Assembly (NCBI RefSeq): GCF_017569185.1
Contig: NZ_CP071869.1
Span: 3,648,001 to 3,712,000 of the forward strand
DNA: 64,000 nucleotides
Direction: 5' to 3'
Source of the DNA: Polaribacter cellanae
GTDB lineage: Bacteria; Bacteroidota; Bacteroidia; Flavobacteriales; Flavobacteriaceae
Shown: in pieces, positions 1 to 8,466 of the stretch
Position numbering within the stretch: the stretch's first letter is position 1
How the letters are laid out: each line of letters opens with the position of its first letter
Position numbers and translations under genes: made by a program
The notes under the pieces: generated by a model
What the model was told of the DNA's origin: nothing
The model's database searches: none
Seen by the model: the letters and a program-made list of their open reading frames with translations, nothing else

Positions 1-551
1 TTTTGAAGTAAGATACCTACTTTTGGTGTAATACTCCCAGTTTTATAGATGTCGTTTACAAAATCGGTATTCATTCCTAAGTAAACAGCAACAGAAGGAA
101 TAAGTCTTTTCATGTCGAAAGCGTGTCTTCTTTTCCAGCTTCTAACTTCTTTGCTTTTATCTTCATATGCTTGTTGATACACCAAATATTTTGCTCCAAT
201 GGTCATTTTTCCAAAACCAGAAGTAAAATAATGAGACGTAAAAATATTTTTAAAAGCAACTTTATCTTTTTGATAAGAGAATTGCGTATTTAATTCTAAT
301 CTTTCAAGAAAAAAACTGGTTCTAAAAAGTACATCAACCCCAAAAGATTGTGGTCTAGAAAAAGTACGTTCTATACTTGTATTTCGAAAAAACAAATTAC
401 TTTCGAATTGGTAAACACCAGTTCCAACACTATAAGGGCTCTCAGAAAAACCAGGTTTATTAGAGTTAATAACATTAGTATATTGTGCATAAAACGAATG
501 AAAACCAAACAGAAAAAAGAGTAGAAAAAGAGTTTTTTTACAATGGTTCAT
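1..551 (-). CDS. Partial transporter-like outer-membrane protein (5' part only)
   Basis: The reverse strand is open from an ATG at 551 to the window edge, about 183 codons, so the C-terminus is missing. The N-terminus begins MNHCKKTLFLLFFLFGF and ends its hydrophobic stretch at YAQ, a typical signal peptide. The mature part has NKPGFSESPYSVGTGVYQFE followed by alternating short strands (LELNTQFSY, GKMTIGAKYL). That pattern resembles the flavobacterial transporter family related to the MetA-pathway-of-phenol-degradation beta-barrels. It probably sits in the outer membrane; the substrate is unknown. It is divergent from the DUF4834 gene, with 177 bp between them. Family assignment is from memory of sequence patterns and is moderate. 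Confidence 0.6.
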   Translation of the reverse strand, partial: MNHCKKTLFLLFFLFGFHSFYAQYTNVINSNKPGFSESPYSVGTGVYQFESNLFFRNTSIERTFSRPQSFGVDVLFRTSFFLERLELNTQFSYQKDKVAFKNIFTSHYFTSGFGKMTIGAKYLVYQQAYEDKSKEVRSWKRRHAFDMKRLIPSVAVYLGMNTDFVNDIYKTGSITPKVGILLQ

Positions 552-728
552 ATAAGATGAAAAAGGTTTAAAAATCGTTTTTAGCATGCAACACAAACAT
601 AGAACAAAAATGCTATTTTTAAAAAGCTTTACCTACTTTTTTAGGTTTGTGAAAGTTTTATAAGATGTTAACGTGTCAATTGTACTCAAATTGTTATTTT
701 TGATTGATTTTTTAAATATTAATTTTAG

Positions 729-983
729 ATGGGTTTACTTAAAACAATCCTTATTATACTCGCTTTTTATTACGGTTTTAAATTCCTAGCAAGACTTTTT
801 GCACCAGTTTTAATTAAAAAAGCTGCAGAAACTATGCAGAAAAAAGCAGAAGAGCAGTTTCGAACTAAACAACAAAAGGAAGTGGTTAGAGAAGGGGAAA
901 CTGTAATAGACAAAAAACCGACAAAGAACCAACAAAGTAAAGATTCTGTTGGCGAATATGTAGATTTTGAAGAAATAGAATAA
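729..983 (+). CDS. DUF4834 family small membrane protein
   Basis: An 84-residue protein with one N-terminal membrane helix (about residues 4-26) followed by a charged, lysine- and glutamate-rich tail containing KKAEEQFRTKQQKEVVREGE. Size and layout match the DUF4834 family of Bacteroidota, whose function is unknown. The stop is one base before the YfhO start at 985, so the two genes are probably co-transcribed and translationally linked. It likely belongs to the same surface-polysaccharide operon, but nothing in the sequence shows a biochemical role. Confidence 0.75.
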   Translation: MGLLKTILIILAFYYGFKFLARLFAPVLIKKAAETMQKKAEEQFRTKQQKEVVREGETVIDKKPTKNQQSKDSVGEYVDFEEIE

Positions 984-984
984 T

Positions 985-3405
985 ATGAAATTGAACAAAT
1001 TTTTGCCATACATAATAGCAATCGTCATTTTTATATTGGCATCTATTATTTATTTTCATCCGGTTTTAAAAGGCGAGAAATTAAACCAGTCAGACATTAC
1101 TCAGTTTCGAGGAATGGTAAAAGACATTAACGATTTTCGTGCAGAAAATAACACAGAACCTTATTGGACAGGCGCATCTTTTAGTGGAATGCCTGCTTAT
1201 TCCCTAAGTGCTTATTACCCGAACGATTTTGTAAGAAGTTTAGACAAAGCCTTACGTTTTTTACCAAGACCAGCAGACTATACTTTTCTATATTTTTTAA
1301 GCTTTTTTGTTTTAATGATGGCTTTAAAAATCAATTGGCGATTGGCAATTTTAGGTTCACTTGCGTTTGGTTTCTCCACCTATTTAATTATTATTTTTGG
1401 AGCTGGCCATAATGCAAAAGCACATGCAATTGCATACATGCCTTTAGTTTTAGCAGGTATTTTGTGGGTTTTTCAAAAAAGATATATTCTTGGTTTTATT
1501 GTTACAGGTTTGGCAATGGCGTTAGAAATTTACGCCAACCACATACAAATGACCTATTATTTAGGGTTTTCGATTTTAATTTTAGGAATTGTAGAATTCA
1601 TAAACGCATTCAAAGAAAAAACACTACCAGCATTTATAAAACAAGCAGTTGTAATTCTTGCAGCCGTTGTTTTAGGAATTGGTGTAAATGCGCCACGTTT
1701 AATGGCAATGAAAGAATATTCTGATGCAAGTACCAGAGGAAAATCGGAATTAACAATTGCGCCAGATGGCAGCAAAAAAGAACCTACAAAAGGTTTAGAT
1801 AAAGCATACATTACACAATATAGTTATGCAAAATTAGAAACATTTAGTTTGTTTATTCCACGTTTTATGGGTGGAGGAACTGTAGAGAAATTAGGAGAAA
1901 ATTCTAATTTTTATCAACTTATAGAAGACAAAGCAGGTAAAAAAGCGGCGAACGATTATTCCGAACAAGTTTTAACTTATTGGGGAGATCAACCCATTTT
2001 AGAAGCACCAGCTTATATTGGAGCGATTATTTTCTTTCTCTTTTTCTTAGGGCTTTTCTTAGTAAAAGGAAGATTGAAACAATGGTTGGTTGCAGCAACA
2101 ATATTTTCTATACTATTAAGTTGGGGAAGAAATTTCGAAATTGTTACAAACTTTTTTATCGATTATGTGCCACTTTACAACAAATTTAGGGCGGTTTCTT
2201 CCATACAAGTAATTGCAGAATTGTGTGTTCCTTTATTAGGGATTTTAGCCTTAAAAGAGTTTTTCTCAACAAAAATTACCTCAGAAGAAAAACTAAATGC
2301 ATTAAAGAAAGCAGCGTATGTTTTTGGAGGATTAATTATTGCAGGATTTTTATTGGCACACATGTTTTCTACTTTCGAAGGTTTACGAGATAGTAATTAC
2401 AATAATCTAGAAGGTTTAAAAGAAGCTGTAATTGCCGATAGAAAATCGATGCTTTTAACAGACACTTTACGTTCTTTAGTTTTAGTAGCGCTTTCAGCAG
2501 GCATACTTTGGATGGTTTTAAAAGGAAAATTAAAACAAAATTTTGCCATTGTGGGTTTGTTAGTTTTAGTTGTTTTCGATTTAATTTCTGTGGATAAAAA
2601 GTATGTAAATGAAGACGATTTTAAACAAGCAAGAAAAATAGAAAAACCATTTGTAGCTTCAGAAGCAGATAAATTAATAAACCAGGACAAAAGTCATTAT
2701 AGAGTTGCAAATTTCGCAACAGATCCTATGAATGATGGGGCTACTTCCTATTTTCATAATTCTATTGGTGGGTATCATGCCGCAAAAATGATGCGCTACC
2801 AAGAATTGTTCGACTACCAAATCGCGAAAAATAACATGGAGGTTTTAAACATGTTAAACACGAAATATATTATTGTTGCAGATGATAAAGGAAAACCTCA
2901 AGCACAACAAAACCAAGATGCAAATGGAAATGTTTGGTTTGTAAATTCTATAATTCCAGTGCAAACTGCCAATGCAGAAATAAAAGTATTGGATAGTTTA
3001 AATACAAAAGAAGAGGTAGTTGTTCGAAAAGAAGATTTTGGAAAAATTCAATTGAACAAACCTTTGGAAAAAGATTCCACAGCAGTTATAAAATTGACGA
3101 ATTACAAAGTAAACGAACTCACATACGAATCTAAAACAGCAAAAGAGCAGTTTGCAGTATTTTCTGAAATTTACTATAAAAATGGTTGGAATGCTTATAT
3201 CGATGGTGTTTTAATGCCACATTTTAGAGTAAATTATGTGTTAAGAGGAATGATAATTCCAGCAGGAGAACATACAATTGAGTTTAAATTTGAGCCGAAA
3301 GTAATTCAGCAAGGAAAAATAGTATCGCTTTCTTCTTACGGTTTGTTGTTTTTAATAACCATTGGTTGGTGTTTTTATGAAGAGAAAAAGAAAAAGAAAT
3401 CATGA
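985..3405 (+). CDS. YfhO family membrane protein
   Basis: An 806-residue multi-pass membrane protein. The N-terminal half has many hydrophobic helices (about residues 8-28, 100-125, 135-200, 215-240) and the early loop SDITQFRGMVKDINDFRAE. A long soluble part follows at about 550-770, with a final membrane helix at about 780-798. This layout fits the YfhO family, large membrane proteins of the GT-C glycosyltransferase-like fold linked to glycosylation of cell-surface polymers. It precedes two glycosyltransferases and a flippase, which supports a role in surface-polysaccharide or lipid-linked sugar metabolism. Its stop overlaps the next start by four bases (ATGA at 3402-3405). The exact substrate is not visible. 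Confidence 0.82.
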   Translation: MKLNKFLPYIIAIVIFILASIIYFHPVLKGEKLNQSDITQFRGMVKDINDFRAENNTEPYWTGASFSGMPAYSLSAYYPNDFVRSLDKALRFLPRPADYTFLYFLSFFVLMMALKINWRLAILGSLAFGFSTYLIIIFGAGHNAKAHAIAYMPLVLAGILWVFQKRYILGFIVTGLAMALEIYANHIQMTYYLGFSILILGIVEFINAFKEKTLPAFIKQAVVILAAVVLGIGVNAPRLMAMKEYSDASTRGKSELTIAPDGSKKEPTKGLDKAYITQYSYAKLETFSLFIPRFMGGGTVEKLGENSNFYQLIEDKAGKKAANDYSEQVLTYWGDQPILEAPAYIGAIIFFLFFLGLFLVKGRLKQWLVAATIFSILLSWGRNFEIVTNFFIDYVPLYNKFRAVSSIQVIAELCVPLLGILALKEFFSTKITSEEKLNALKKAAYVFGGLIIAGFLLAHMFSTFEGLRDSNYNNLEGLKEAVIADRKSMLLTDTLRSLVLVALSAGILWMVLKGKLKQNFAIVGLLVLVVFDLISVDKKYVNEDDFKQARKIEKPFVASEADKLINQDKSHYRVANFATDPMNDGATSYFHNSIGGYHAAKMMRYQELFDYQIAKNNMEVLNMLNTKYIIVADDKGKPQAQQNQDANGNVWFVNSIIPVQTANAEIKVLDSLNTKEEVVVRKEDFGKIQLNKPLEKDSTAVIKLTNYKVNELTYESKTAKEQFAVFSEIYYKNGWNAYIDGVLMPHFRVNYVLRGMIIPAGEHTIEFKFEPKVIQQGKIVSLSSYGLLFLITIGWCFYEEKKKKKS

Positions 3406-4592
3406 GAATTGGAATGATTTTAGACGCTCCATTTCCACCAGATCCAAGGGTTGAAAATGAAGCGGTTTCTTTAGTTAATTCCGGACACGAAGTTTTTTTA
3501 TTCTGTTTAAAATATAATGATGAAAAGGAATTTGAAATTATAAACGGAATTCAAATAAAAAGATTTTTATCTAACAAATTAGAATATAAATTGTCTGCTT
3601 TGGCATATACAATTCCAGTATATTCTATGTTGATGAAAGCTAAAATCGATACATTTATTCAGCAAAACAAGATTGAAGCTTTGCATATTCATGACATTCG
3701 AATTGCAGAAGCAGTACTTAAATCGAACAAAAAACACAATCTTCCAGTTGTTTTAGACTTGCATGATAACATGCCAGAGGTTATGAAATTGTATCCTCAT
3801 TTGCAGAAATTTCCTGGAAAATATATTATTTCTCCAAAAAAATGGAAAAAAAAAGAAGAGGAATTTATCCGTAAAGCAGATACAGTAATTTCAGTTTCTC
3901 CAGAATTTTTAGAATCTCTAAAAGTTAGAATTCCTACTTGCGAAAAGAAGTTGGTTTTAGTGCCAAACACCATTAGAAAATCTTTTTTTGAAGATTACAC
4001 ACTCGATAGTAAAATAATAGAGAAGTATAAAAACGATTTTGTGTTGCTTTATTTAGGAGACACGCATTTAAGAAGAGGTTTACAAACTGCTATTAGCGCA
4101 ATAAAAATTTTAAAAAACACAATTCCGAATATTAAGTTGGTTGTTGTTGGTAAAAACACCACAGACATTATTTTAATGAAGCAAGTTCGAGAGTTAAAAT
4201 TGGAAAGTTTTGTAGATTTCGAAGGTTGGCAAGATGTTTCGTTATTCCAATCGTATATTATGGCAAGTGCTATTTGTATTTCTCCTTTACATAGAAATTT
4301 ACAACACGATGTTGCGTATGCAAATAAGATTTTTCAATACATGAGTTTGGGAAAACCACTTTTAGTGAGCGATGCAATTGCACAAAAAAGATTGGTTAAA
4401 AAAGCGAATTCAGGTTTCGTACATACCCAAAAAGATGTCGAAGATTTCTCCAATAAAGTTTTAAAACTTTATAACGATAAAAATTTGAGAGAAACTCTAG
4501 GTAAAAATGGGGCAACATTTATTAAAAATGAATTCTGTTGGGAGCAAACCTCTAAAAAACTAATCGATTTATACGATAACTTAGCAAATTGA
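3402..4592 (+). CDS. Glycosyltransferase family 4
   Basis: A 396-residue protein with a two-domain GT-B layout. The N-terminal half starts MRIGMILDAPFPPDPRVENE, typical of GT4 enzymes, and contains HIHDIRIAEA and LDLHDNMPE. The C-terminal half carries LLYLGDTHLRRGL and the nucleotide-sugar binding region IFQYMSLGKPLLVSD. It should transfer a sugar from a nucleotide sugar to a growing surface glycan on the cytoplasmic side; donor and acceptor cannot be told from sequence. It overlaps YfhO by four bases upstream and the next glycosyltransferase by four bases downstream, so it lies inside a tightly coupled operon. Confidence 0.85.
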   Translation: MRIGMILDAPFPPDPRVENEAVSLVNSGHEVFLFCLKYNDEKEFEIINGIQIKRFLSNKLEYKLSALAYTIPVYSMLMKAKIDTFIQQNKIEALHIHDIRIAEAVLKSNKKHNLPVVLDLHDNMPEVMKLYPHLQKFPGKYIISPKKWKKKEEEFIRKADTVISVSPEFLESLKVRIPTCEKKLVLVPNTIRKSFFEDYTLDSKIIEKYKNDFVLLYLGDTHLRRGLQTAISAIKILKNTIPNIKLVVVGKNTTDIILMKQVRELKLESFVDFEGWQDVSLFQSYIMASAICISPLHRNLQHDVAYANKIFQYMSLGKPLLVSDAIAQKRLVKKANSGFVHTQKDVEDFSNKVLKLYNDKNLRETLGKNGATFIKNEFCWEQTSKKLIDLYDNLAN

Positions 4593-5854
4593 AAGTCTTA
4601 ATAATTACATATTATTGGCCTCCAGCAGGTGGTTCTGGCGTTCAACGTTGGTTAAAATTTGTAAAATACTTACAAGATTTTGGTATTGAACCTGTTGTGT
4701 ACACTGTTAAAGACGAAAATTACCCAAAAGAAGATGTTTCTCTAATCAAAGAAGTTCCAAAAGGAATAACGGTTTTACAACAACCCATTTGGAATCCACA
4801 AAATATTTTATTTTGGAAGAAGAAAAATAAACAAAACAAAGGTGTTTCTAATTTGGGTAATAATAAAATCTTGTCTTTTTTAAGAGGAAATGTTTTTATT
4901 CCAGACCCAAAAATATTTTGGGTAAAACCTTCTGTAAAATTTCTTCAAAAGTATCTTTTAAAAAATAAAGTTGATGTAATTATTTCCACAGGACCACCCC
5001 ACAGCATGCATTTAATTGCACAAAAATTACACACAAACAACAACATAAAATGGATTGCAGATTTTAGAGATCCTTGGACAGACTTGTATTACGCAAAAGA
5101 CTTTAAGCAAAGTAAATTTGCGAAGAACAAAAACAGAAAGTTAGAAGAATCCGTTTTAAAAAATGCAGATTGTGTTTTAACTGTAAGTAAATCCTTAAAA
5201 AAAGAATTTTTAAAAACCGCTTCGAATGTTGAAGTAATTACAAATGGTTTCGATGATGAGGTTTTAGAAAATAAAGCAATTATTTTAGATAAAAAATTCA
5301 CAATTTCTTATATTGGTCTGTTGCCAAAACAGAGTAATCCTAAATTGTTATTTAAAGTATTGCAAAAATTATTGCAAGAAAACGAAGATTTAAAAAACGA
5401 CTTGCAATTAAATTTTACAGGAGACATTGCAGATGAAGTAAAGCAGGAAATAGTTAAGAACAATTTAATAAAATATTCGAATTTCGAAGGCTATGTTTCT
5501 CATGAGAAAGCGATTGCTTGTCAGAAAAAATCTCAGGTGTTGTTGTTGTTAATTCCGAATGTTGCTAAAAGTGAAGGGATTTTAACAGGAAAATTATTTG
5601 AGTATTTAACCGCAAAACGACCTATCTTAGCAATGGCTTCCGAAAATGGAGATTTAGCAGAAATTTTAAGCGAAACCAATGCTGGAGTTGTTGTAAATTA
5701 TAATAATGAAGAAAAATTAACTTCAGAAATTTTAAGACTATACAACCAATATAAAAAAGGCAGTTTAGAAGTAAATACGAAGAATATCGAACAATATCAT
5801 CGTAAAGAATTGACGAAGAAATTAGTAGAAATCATCAAAAAAATAAACACATAA
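4589..5854 (+). CDS. Glycosyltransferase family 4 (TTG start)
   Basis: A 421-residue GT-B enzyme. The chosen start is TTG at 4589, overlapping the upstream stop as TTGA. It gives the expected GT4 N-terminus KVLIITYYWPPAGGSGVQRW, and no in-frame ATG lies closer. Further signatures are IISTGPPHSMHLIA, WIADFRDPWTD and, in the C-terminal half, GKLFEYLTAKRPILAM. The DFRDPW motif is shared with glycosyltransferases of exopolysaccharide and O-antigen clusters. Like its neighbour it probably acts on a lipid-linked glycan that the following flippase exports. Sugar specificity is unknown. Confidence 0.85.
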   Translation: MKVLIITYYWPPAGGSGVQRWLKFVKYLQDFGIEPVVYTVKDENYPKEDVSLIKEVPKGITVLQQPIWNPQNILFWKKKNKQNKGVSNLGNNKILSFLRGNVFIPDPKIFWVKPSVKFLQKYLLKNKVDVIISTGPPHSMHLIAQKLHTNNNIKWIADFRDPWTDLYYAKDFKQSKFAKNKNRKLEESVLKNADCVLTVSKSLKKEFLKTASNVEVITNGFDDEVLENKAIILDKKFTISYIGLLPKQSNPKLLFKVLQKLLQENEDLKNDLQLNFTGDIADEVKQEIVKNNLIKYSNFEGYVSHEKAIACQKKSQVLLLLIPNVAKSEGILTGKLFEYLTAKRPILAMASENGDLAEILSETNAGVVVNYNNEEKLTSEILRLYNQYKKGSLEVNTKNIEQYHRKELTKKLVEIIKKINT

Positions 5855-7354
5855 ATGGGCATTGTTTTAAAACAATCTTTTAGAAATACACTTTTTATAT
5901 ATTTAGGGTTTGCTTTTGGTGGAATAAATACACTTTTTCTATACACTCGTTTTTTAGAAGATGAGTATTATGGTTTGGTTACGTTTCTTTTATCAACCTC
6001 TAACTTATTAATGCCTTTTATTGCTTTCGGAATTCATCATACGATTATAAAGTTTTACTCAAGTTATTTTACCAAATTAGAAAAAGATCAATTTTTATCT
6101 GCAGTATTATTTTTACCATTATTTATAGCATTGCCTATTGGTTTTATAGGCAATTATTTTTACGAACAAATTAGTAATTACCTTTCAGTAGAAAACCCAA
6201 TAATTAAAAATTATACTTATATTATTTATTTAATTGCATTTACTTGTGCTTATTTCGAGGTTTTTTATGCTTGGGCGAAAGTTCAATTTCAATCTGTTTT
6301 TGGTAATATTTTAAAAGAGTTATGGAATAGAGTTGTGGTTATGATTTTACTATTTGCAGTTTACTTTCAATGGATAACGAAGGCAGAGTTTATATACTAT
6401 TTAACAGGTGCCTATTTTTTAAGAATGTTTGTAATGATGTTTTATGCCTTTTCATTATACTTTCCTAAATTAAGTTTAACAAAACCTAAAAACTTTAAAG
6501 AAGTTTTACGTTTTTCATTATATATAATTATGGCAGGAAGTGCAGGAGCTATAATTTTAGATATCGATAAATTTATGATTCCTGGAAAAGAAGCTATAGA
6601 AAAAGCTGCTTATTATTCAGTTGCAGTTTTTATTGGTTCTTTTATTGAGGCACCAAGTAGAGCCATGCTAAATATATTACAACCATTAACGTCTAAAACA
6701 CTAAACGAAGAAAATCATAAAGAAGTCGCTTCTTTATATAAAAAAAGCTCTATAAATTTATTGTTAATTAGTGGTTTGTTTTTTGTGTTGGTAAATGCGA
6801 ATTTAAATCAGTTATTTAGCTTACTGCCAAAAGAATACGCAGGTGGTGCATTGGTTGTTTTAATGATTTCTTTTTTAAAAATGTATAATGGTTTTTTAGG
6901 AAATAATGGTGCAATTATAAACAACTCTAAGTTTTATAAAATAACGTTACCATCAAGTTTAATAATGGCAATTTCGGTGTATCTTTTAAATAAATTATTT
7001 TATTATAAATTAGATATGGGAACAAATGGTTTGGCATTAGCAACTTTAATTGTAATTCTATGTGCAAATACATTTAAATTGTATTTTGTAAAAAAGAAAT
7101 TTTCTATTACACCTTTTACTAATAAAACCTTTAAAATGTTTTTTATAATTGCAGGATTGTATTTTGGTTTTATTTTCTGGGATTTTCCAGTCGATAATAT
7201 TTTTATATGGGAGTTTCCAATTCATCCAATCATCAATATTATTCTAAAAAGTATTTTAATTACAGTTATTTACATTTATTTAATTTTTAAATTAAATATC
7301 TCTAACGAGTTTGATATTTTACTACAAAAATTCTACAAAAGACAGTCTAAATAG
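5855..7354 (+). CDS. Polysaccharide/lipopolysaccharide biosynthesis flippase (Wzx/MATE-like)
   Basis: A 499-residue protein made almost entirely of hydrophobic segments, about 14 predicted membrane helices, with an early FRNTLFIYLGFAFGGINTLF and the charged loop DIDKFMIPGKEAIEKAAYYS. This matches the polysaccharide-biosynthesis flippase family of the MOP superfamily, which moves undecaprenyl-linked glycans across the inner membrane. It starts directly after the glycosyltransferase stop, so it closes the operon. Its last 22 bases overlap the convergent DUF6122 gene on the other strand. Confidence 0.85.
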   Translation: MGIVLKQSFRNTLFIYLGFAFGGINTLFLYTRFLEDEYYGLVTFLLSTSNLLMPFIAFGIHHTIIKFYSSYFTKLEKDQFLSAVLFLPLFIALPIGFIGNYFYEQISNYLSVENPIIKNYTYIIYLIAFTCAYFEVFYAWAKVQFQSVFGNILKELWNRVVVMILLFAVYFQWITKAEFIYYLTGAYFLRMFVMMFYAFSLYFPKLSLTKPKNFKEVLRFSLYIIMAGSAGAIILDIDKFMIPGKEAIEKAAYYSVAVFIGSFIEAPSRAMLNILQPLTSKTLNEENHKEVASLYKKSSINLLLISGLFFVLVNANLNQLFSLLPKEYAGGALVVLMISFLKMYNGFLGNNGAIINNSKFYKITLPSSLIMAISVYLLNKLFYYKLDMGTNGLALATLIVILCANTFKLYFVKKKFSITPFTNKTFKMFFIIAGLYFGFIFWDFPVDNIFIWEFPIHPIINIILKSILITVIYIYLIFKLNISNEFDILLQKFYKRQSK

Positions 7355-7641
7355 TCTGTAAACATGTGTAATAATAAAGCAAAAGAAAGGATTCTTGTTT
7401 TCTTAAAAAATGTTCCTAAAAAGTAAAAAGCAATGGCAATGTAAGAATGCAATGGATGAAAATTAATACTACACCTAAACTCTTCGAAAATAGGCGTTGC
7501 CAATAAATGGTCTAAATCTACCAACATGCTTGCTAAAAAAATAAAGTACACTAATTTCCATTTTTTTCGATAAAAGAAAAATGCAATATATAAGGGTACA
7601 ATAAAATGCAAACCATAATGAATAAGAATTTTTAAAGTCAT
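7333..7641 (-). CDS. DUF6122 family membrane protein
   Basis: A 102-residue protein with three to four membrane helices and the conserved-looking core LVDLDHLLATPIFEEFR followed by CSINFHPLHSYIAI. The histidine- and aspartate-rich motif together with its position at the end of the parA-lepB-WbqC operon matches DUF6122, a Bacteroidota family of unknown function related in pattern to membrane-bound metal-dependent hydrolases (DLDHL, HPLHS). Its 3' end overlaps the 3' end of the flippase by 22 bases, a tail-to-tail overlap. Confidence 0.72.
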   Translation of the reverse strand: MTLKILIHYGLHFIVPLYIAFFFYRKKWKLVYFIFLASMLVDLDHLLATPIFEEFRCSINFHPLHSYIAIAFYFLGTFFKKTRILSFALLLHMFTDYLDCLL

Positions 7642-7785
7642 TTTATTAAGATAAAAAGCCTGTTTTAAAATAAAATTTATTTAATAATAAGAATCATAGG
7701 AGAATAAAATATAAACAAAGGTATTTAAAATCCTATCAAGAACTTGCAATAATATTTGAATTTAGGCTTTTAATTTAATATTTTT

Positions 7786-8382
7786 TTACAAATACGATAC
7801 AGAGTTTGGACCTTCCATAAAAAGCAAATCTAATACAGAGAGGTTTGGTAGGAACCCATGTTTATCGTCAAACATTTGAATATACTTATCTACTAATTTT
7901 TCAGGTTGCTTTTTTACTTCTGCTAAATATCTAAAATCTTGTTGTTTAGGATCTAAGTTGAAAGTTGTAGTTTGTATAAAGTTAATATCAAATTGAAGAG
8001 CATCTATAATAAATAAAAAAGTATCGATATTTATGTCTTGTAAAAATTTATATTTTTTTTCGAAAATAATGGCAAGGTCATCTTCAAAAAACTCAAAAAA
8101 AGGTGAAGTTCTGTAAGCAATTTGTAAAGATTTAAAATGTTGGTCTTGCCAAGGAACATTATTTTCTATTAAAGTATCTTTTGTTTTTTTTCTTCCATTT
8201 GTAATTTTATGTTTTACAGGAATACTTAAAAGTTGTTTTCCATTACTATTAAAAATGTAGCAACGATTTCTATAACTCTGTTTTTGGAAATTATCTTCCA
8301 TCTCAAAAGTAACAGTATCCGTTTTTACAATCTCGGAATATTGAGCAATAGGAGAGAAGTAAGTAGGAATAAATAATGCCAT
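7786..8382 (-). CDS. WbqC family protein
   Basis: A 198-residue soluble protein beginning MALFIPTYFSPIAQYSEIV, a good match to the WbqC-like family (its members start with a PxYFPP-type motif). It also has RCYIFNSNGKQLLSIPVKH and NVPWQDQHFKSLQIAYRTSPFF, both usual for this family. WbqC proteins are found in O-antigen clusters and in conserved flavobacterial housekeeping operons; the reaction is not firmly established. It lies just downstream of lepB on the same strand, separated by an 84-bp repeat-bearing gap, and is probably read with it. Confidence 0.8.
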   Translation of the reverse strand: MALFIPTYFSPIAQYSEIVKTDTVTFEMEDNFQKQSYRNRCYIFNSNGKQLLSIPVKHKITNGRKKTKDTLIENNVPWQDQHFKSLQIAYRTSPFFEFFEDDLAIIFEKKYKFLQDINIDTFLFIIDALQFDINFIQTTTFNLDPKQQDFRYLAEVKKQPEKLVDKYIQMFDDKHGFLPNLSVLDLLFMEGPNSVSYL

Positions 8383-8394
8383 TTTTTAGTTTTT

Positions 8395-8464
8395 AGTCTC
8401 AGTATTCAGTCTCAGTATTCAGTATTTTTTAGAACTGTATACTGTTACTGCTTACTGCAAACTA
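8395..8464. repeat. ACTG-rich intergenic repeat with a 13-bp tandem duplication
   Basis: Two exact 13-bp tandem copies of AGTCTCAGTATTC lie at 8395-8407 and 8408-8420, followed by AGTATT and then by ACTGTATACTG and ACTGCTTACTGC. The left part can pair with the right part (AGTATTCAGT with ACTGTATACT, nine of ten), so the block may form a hairpin between WbqC and lepB. Related ACTG-rich blocks occur at 35196-35229 and 54620-54699. Confidence 0.7.
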
Positions 8465-8466
8465 TT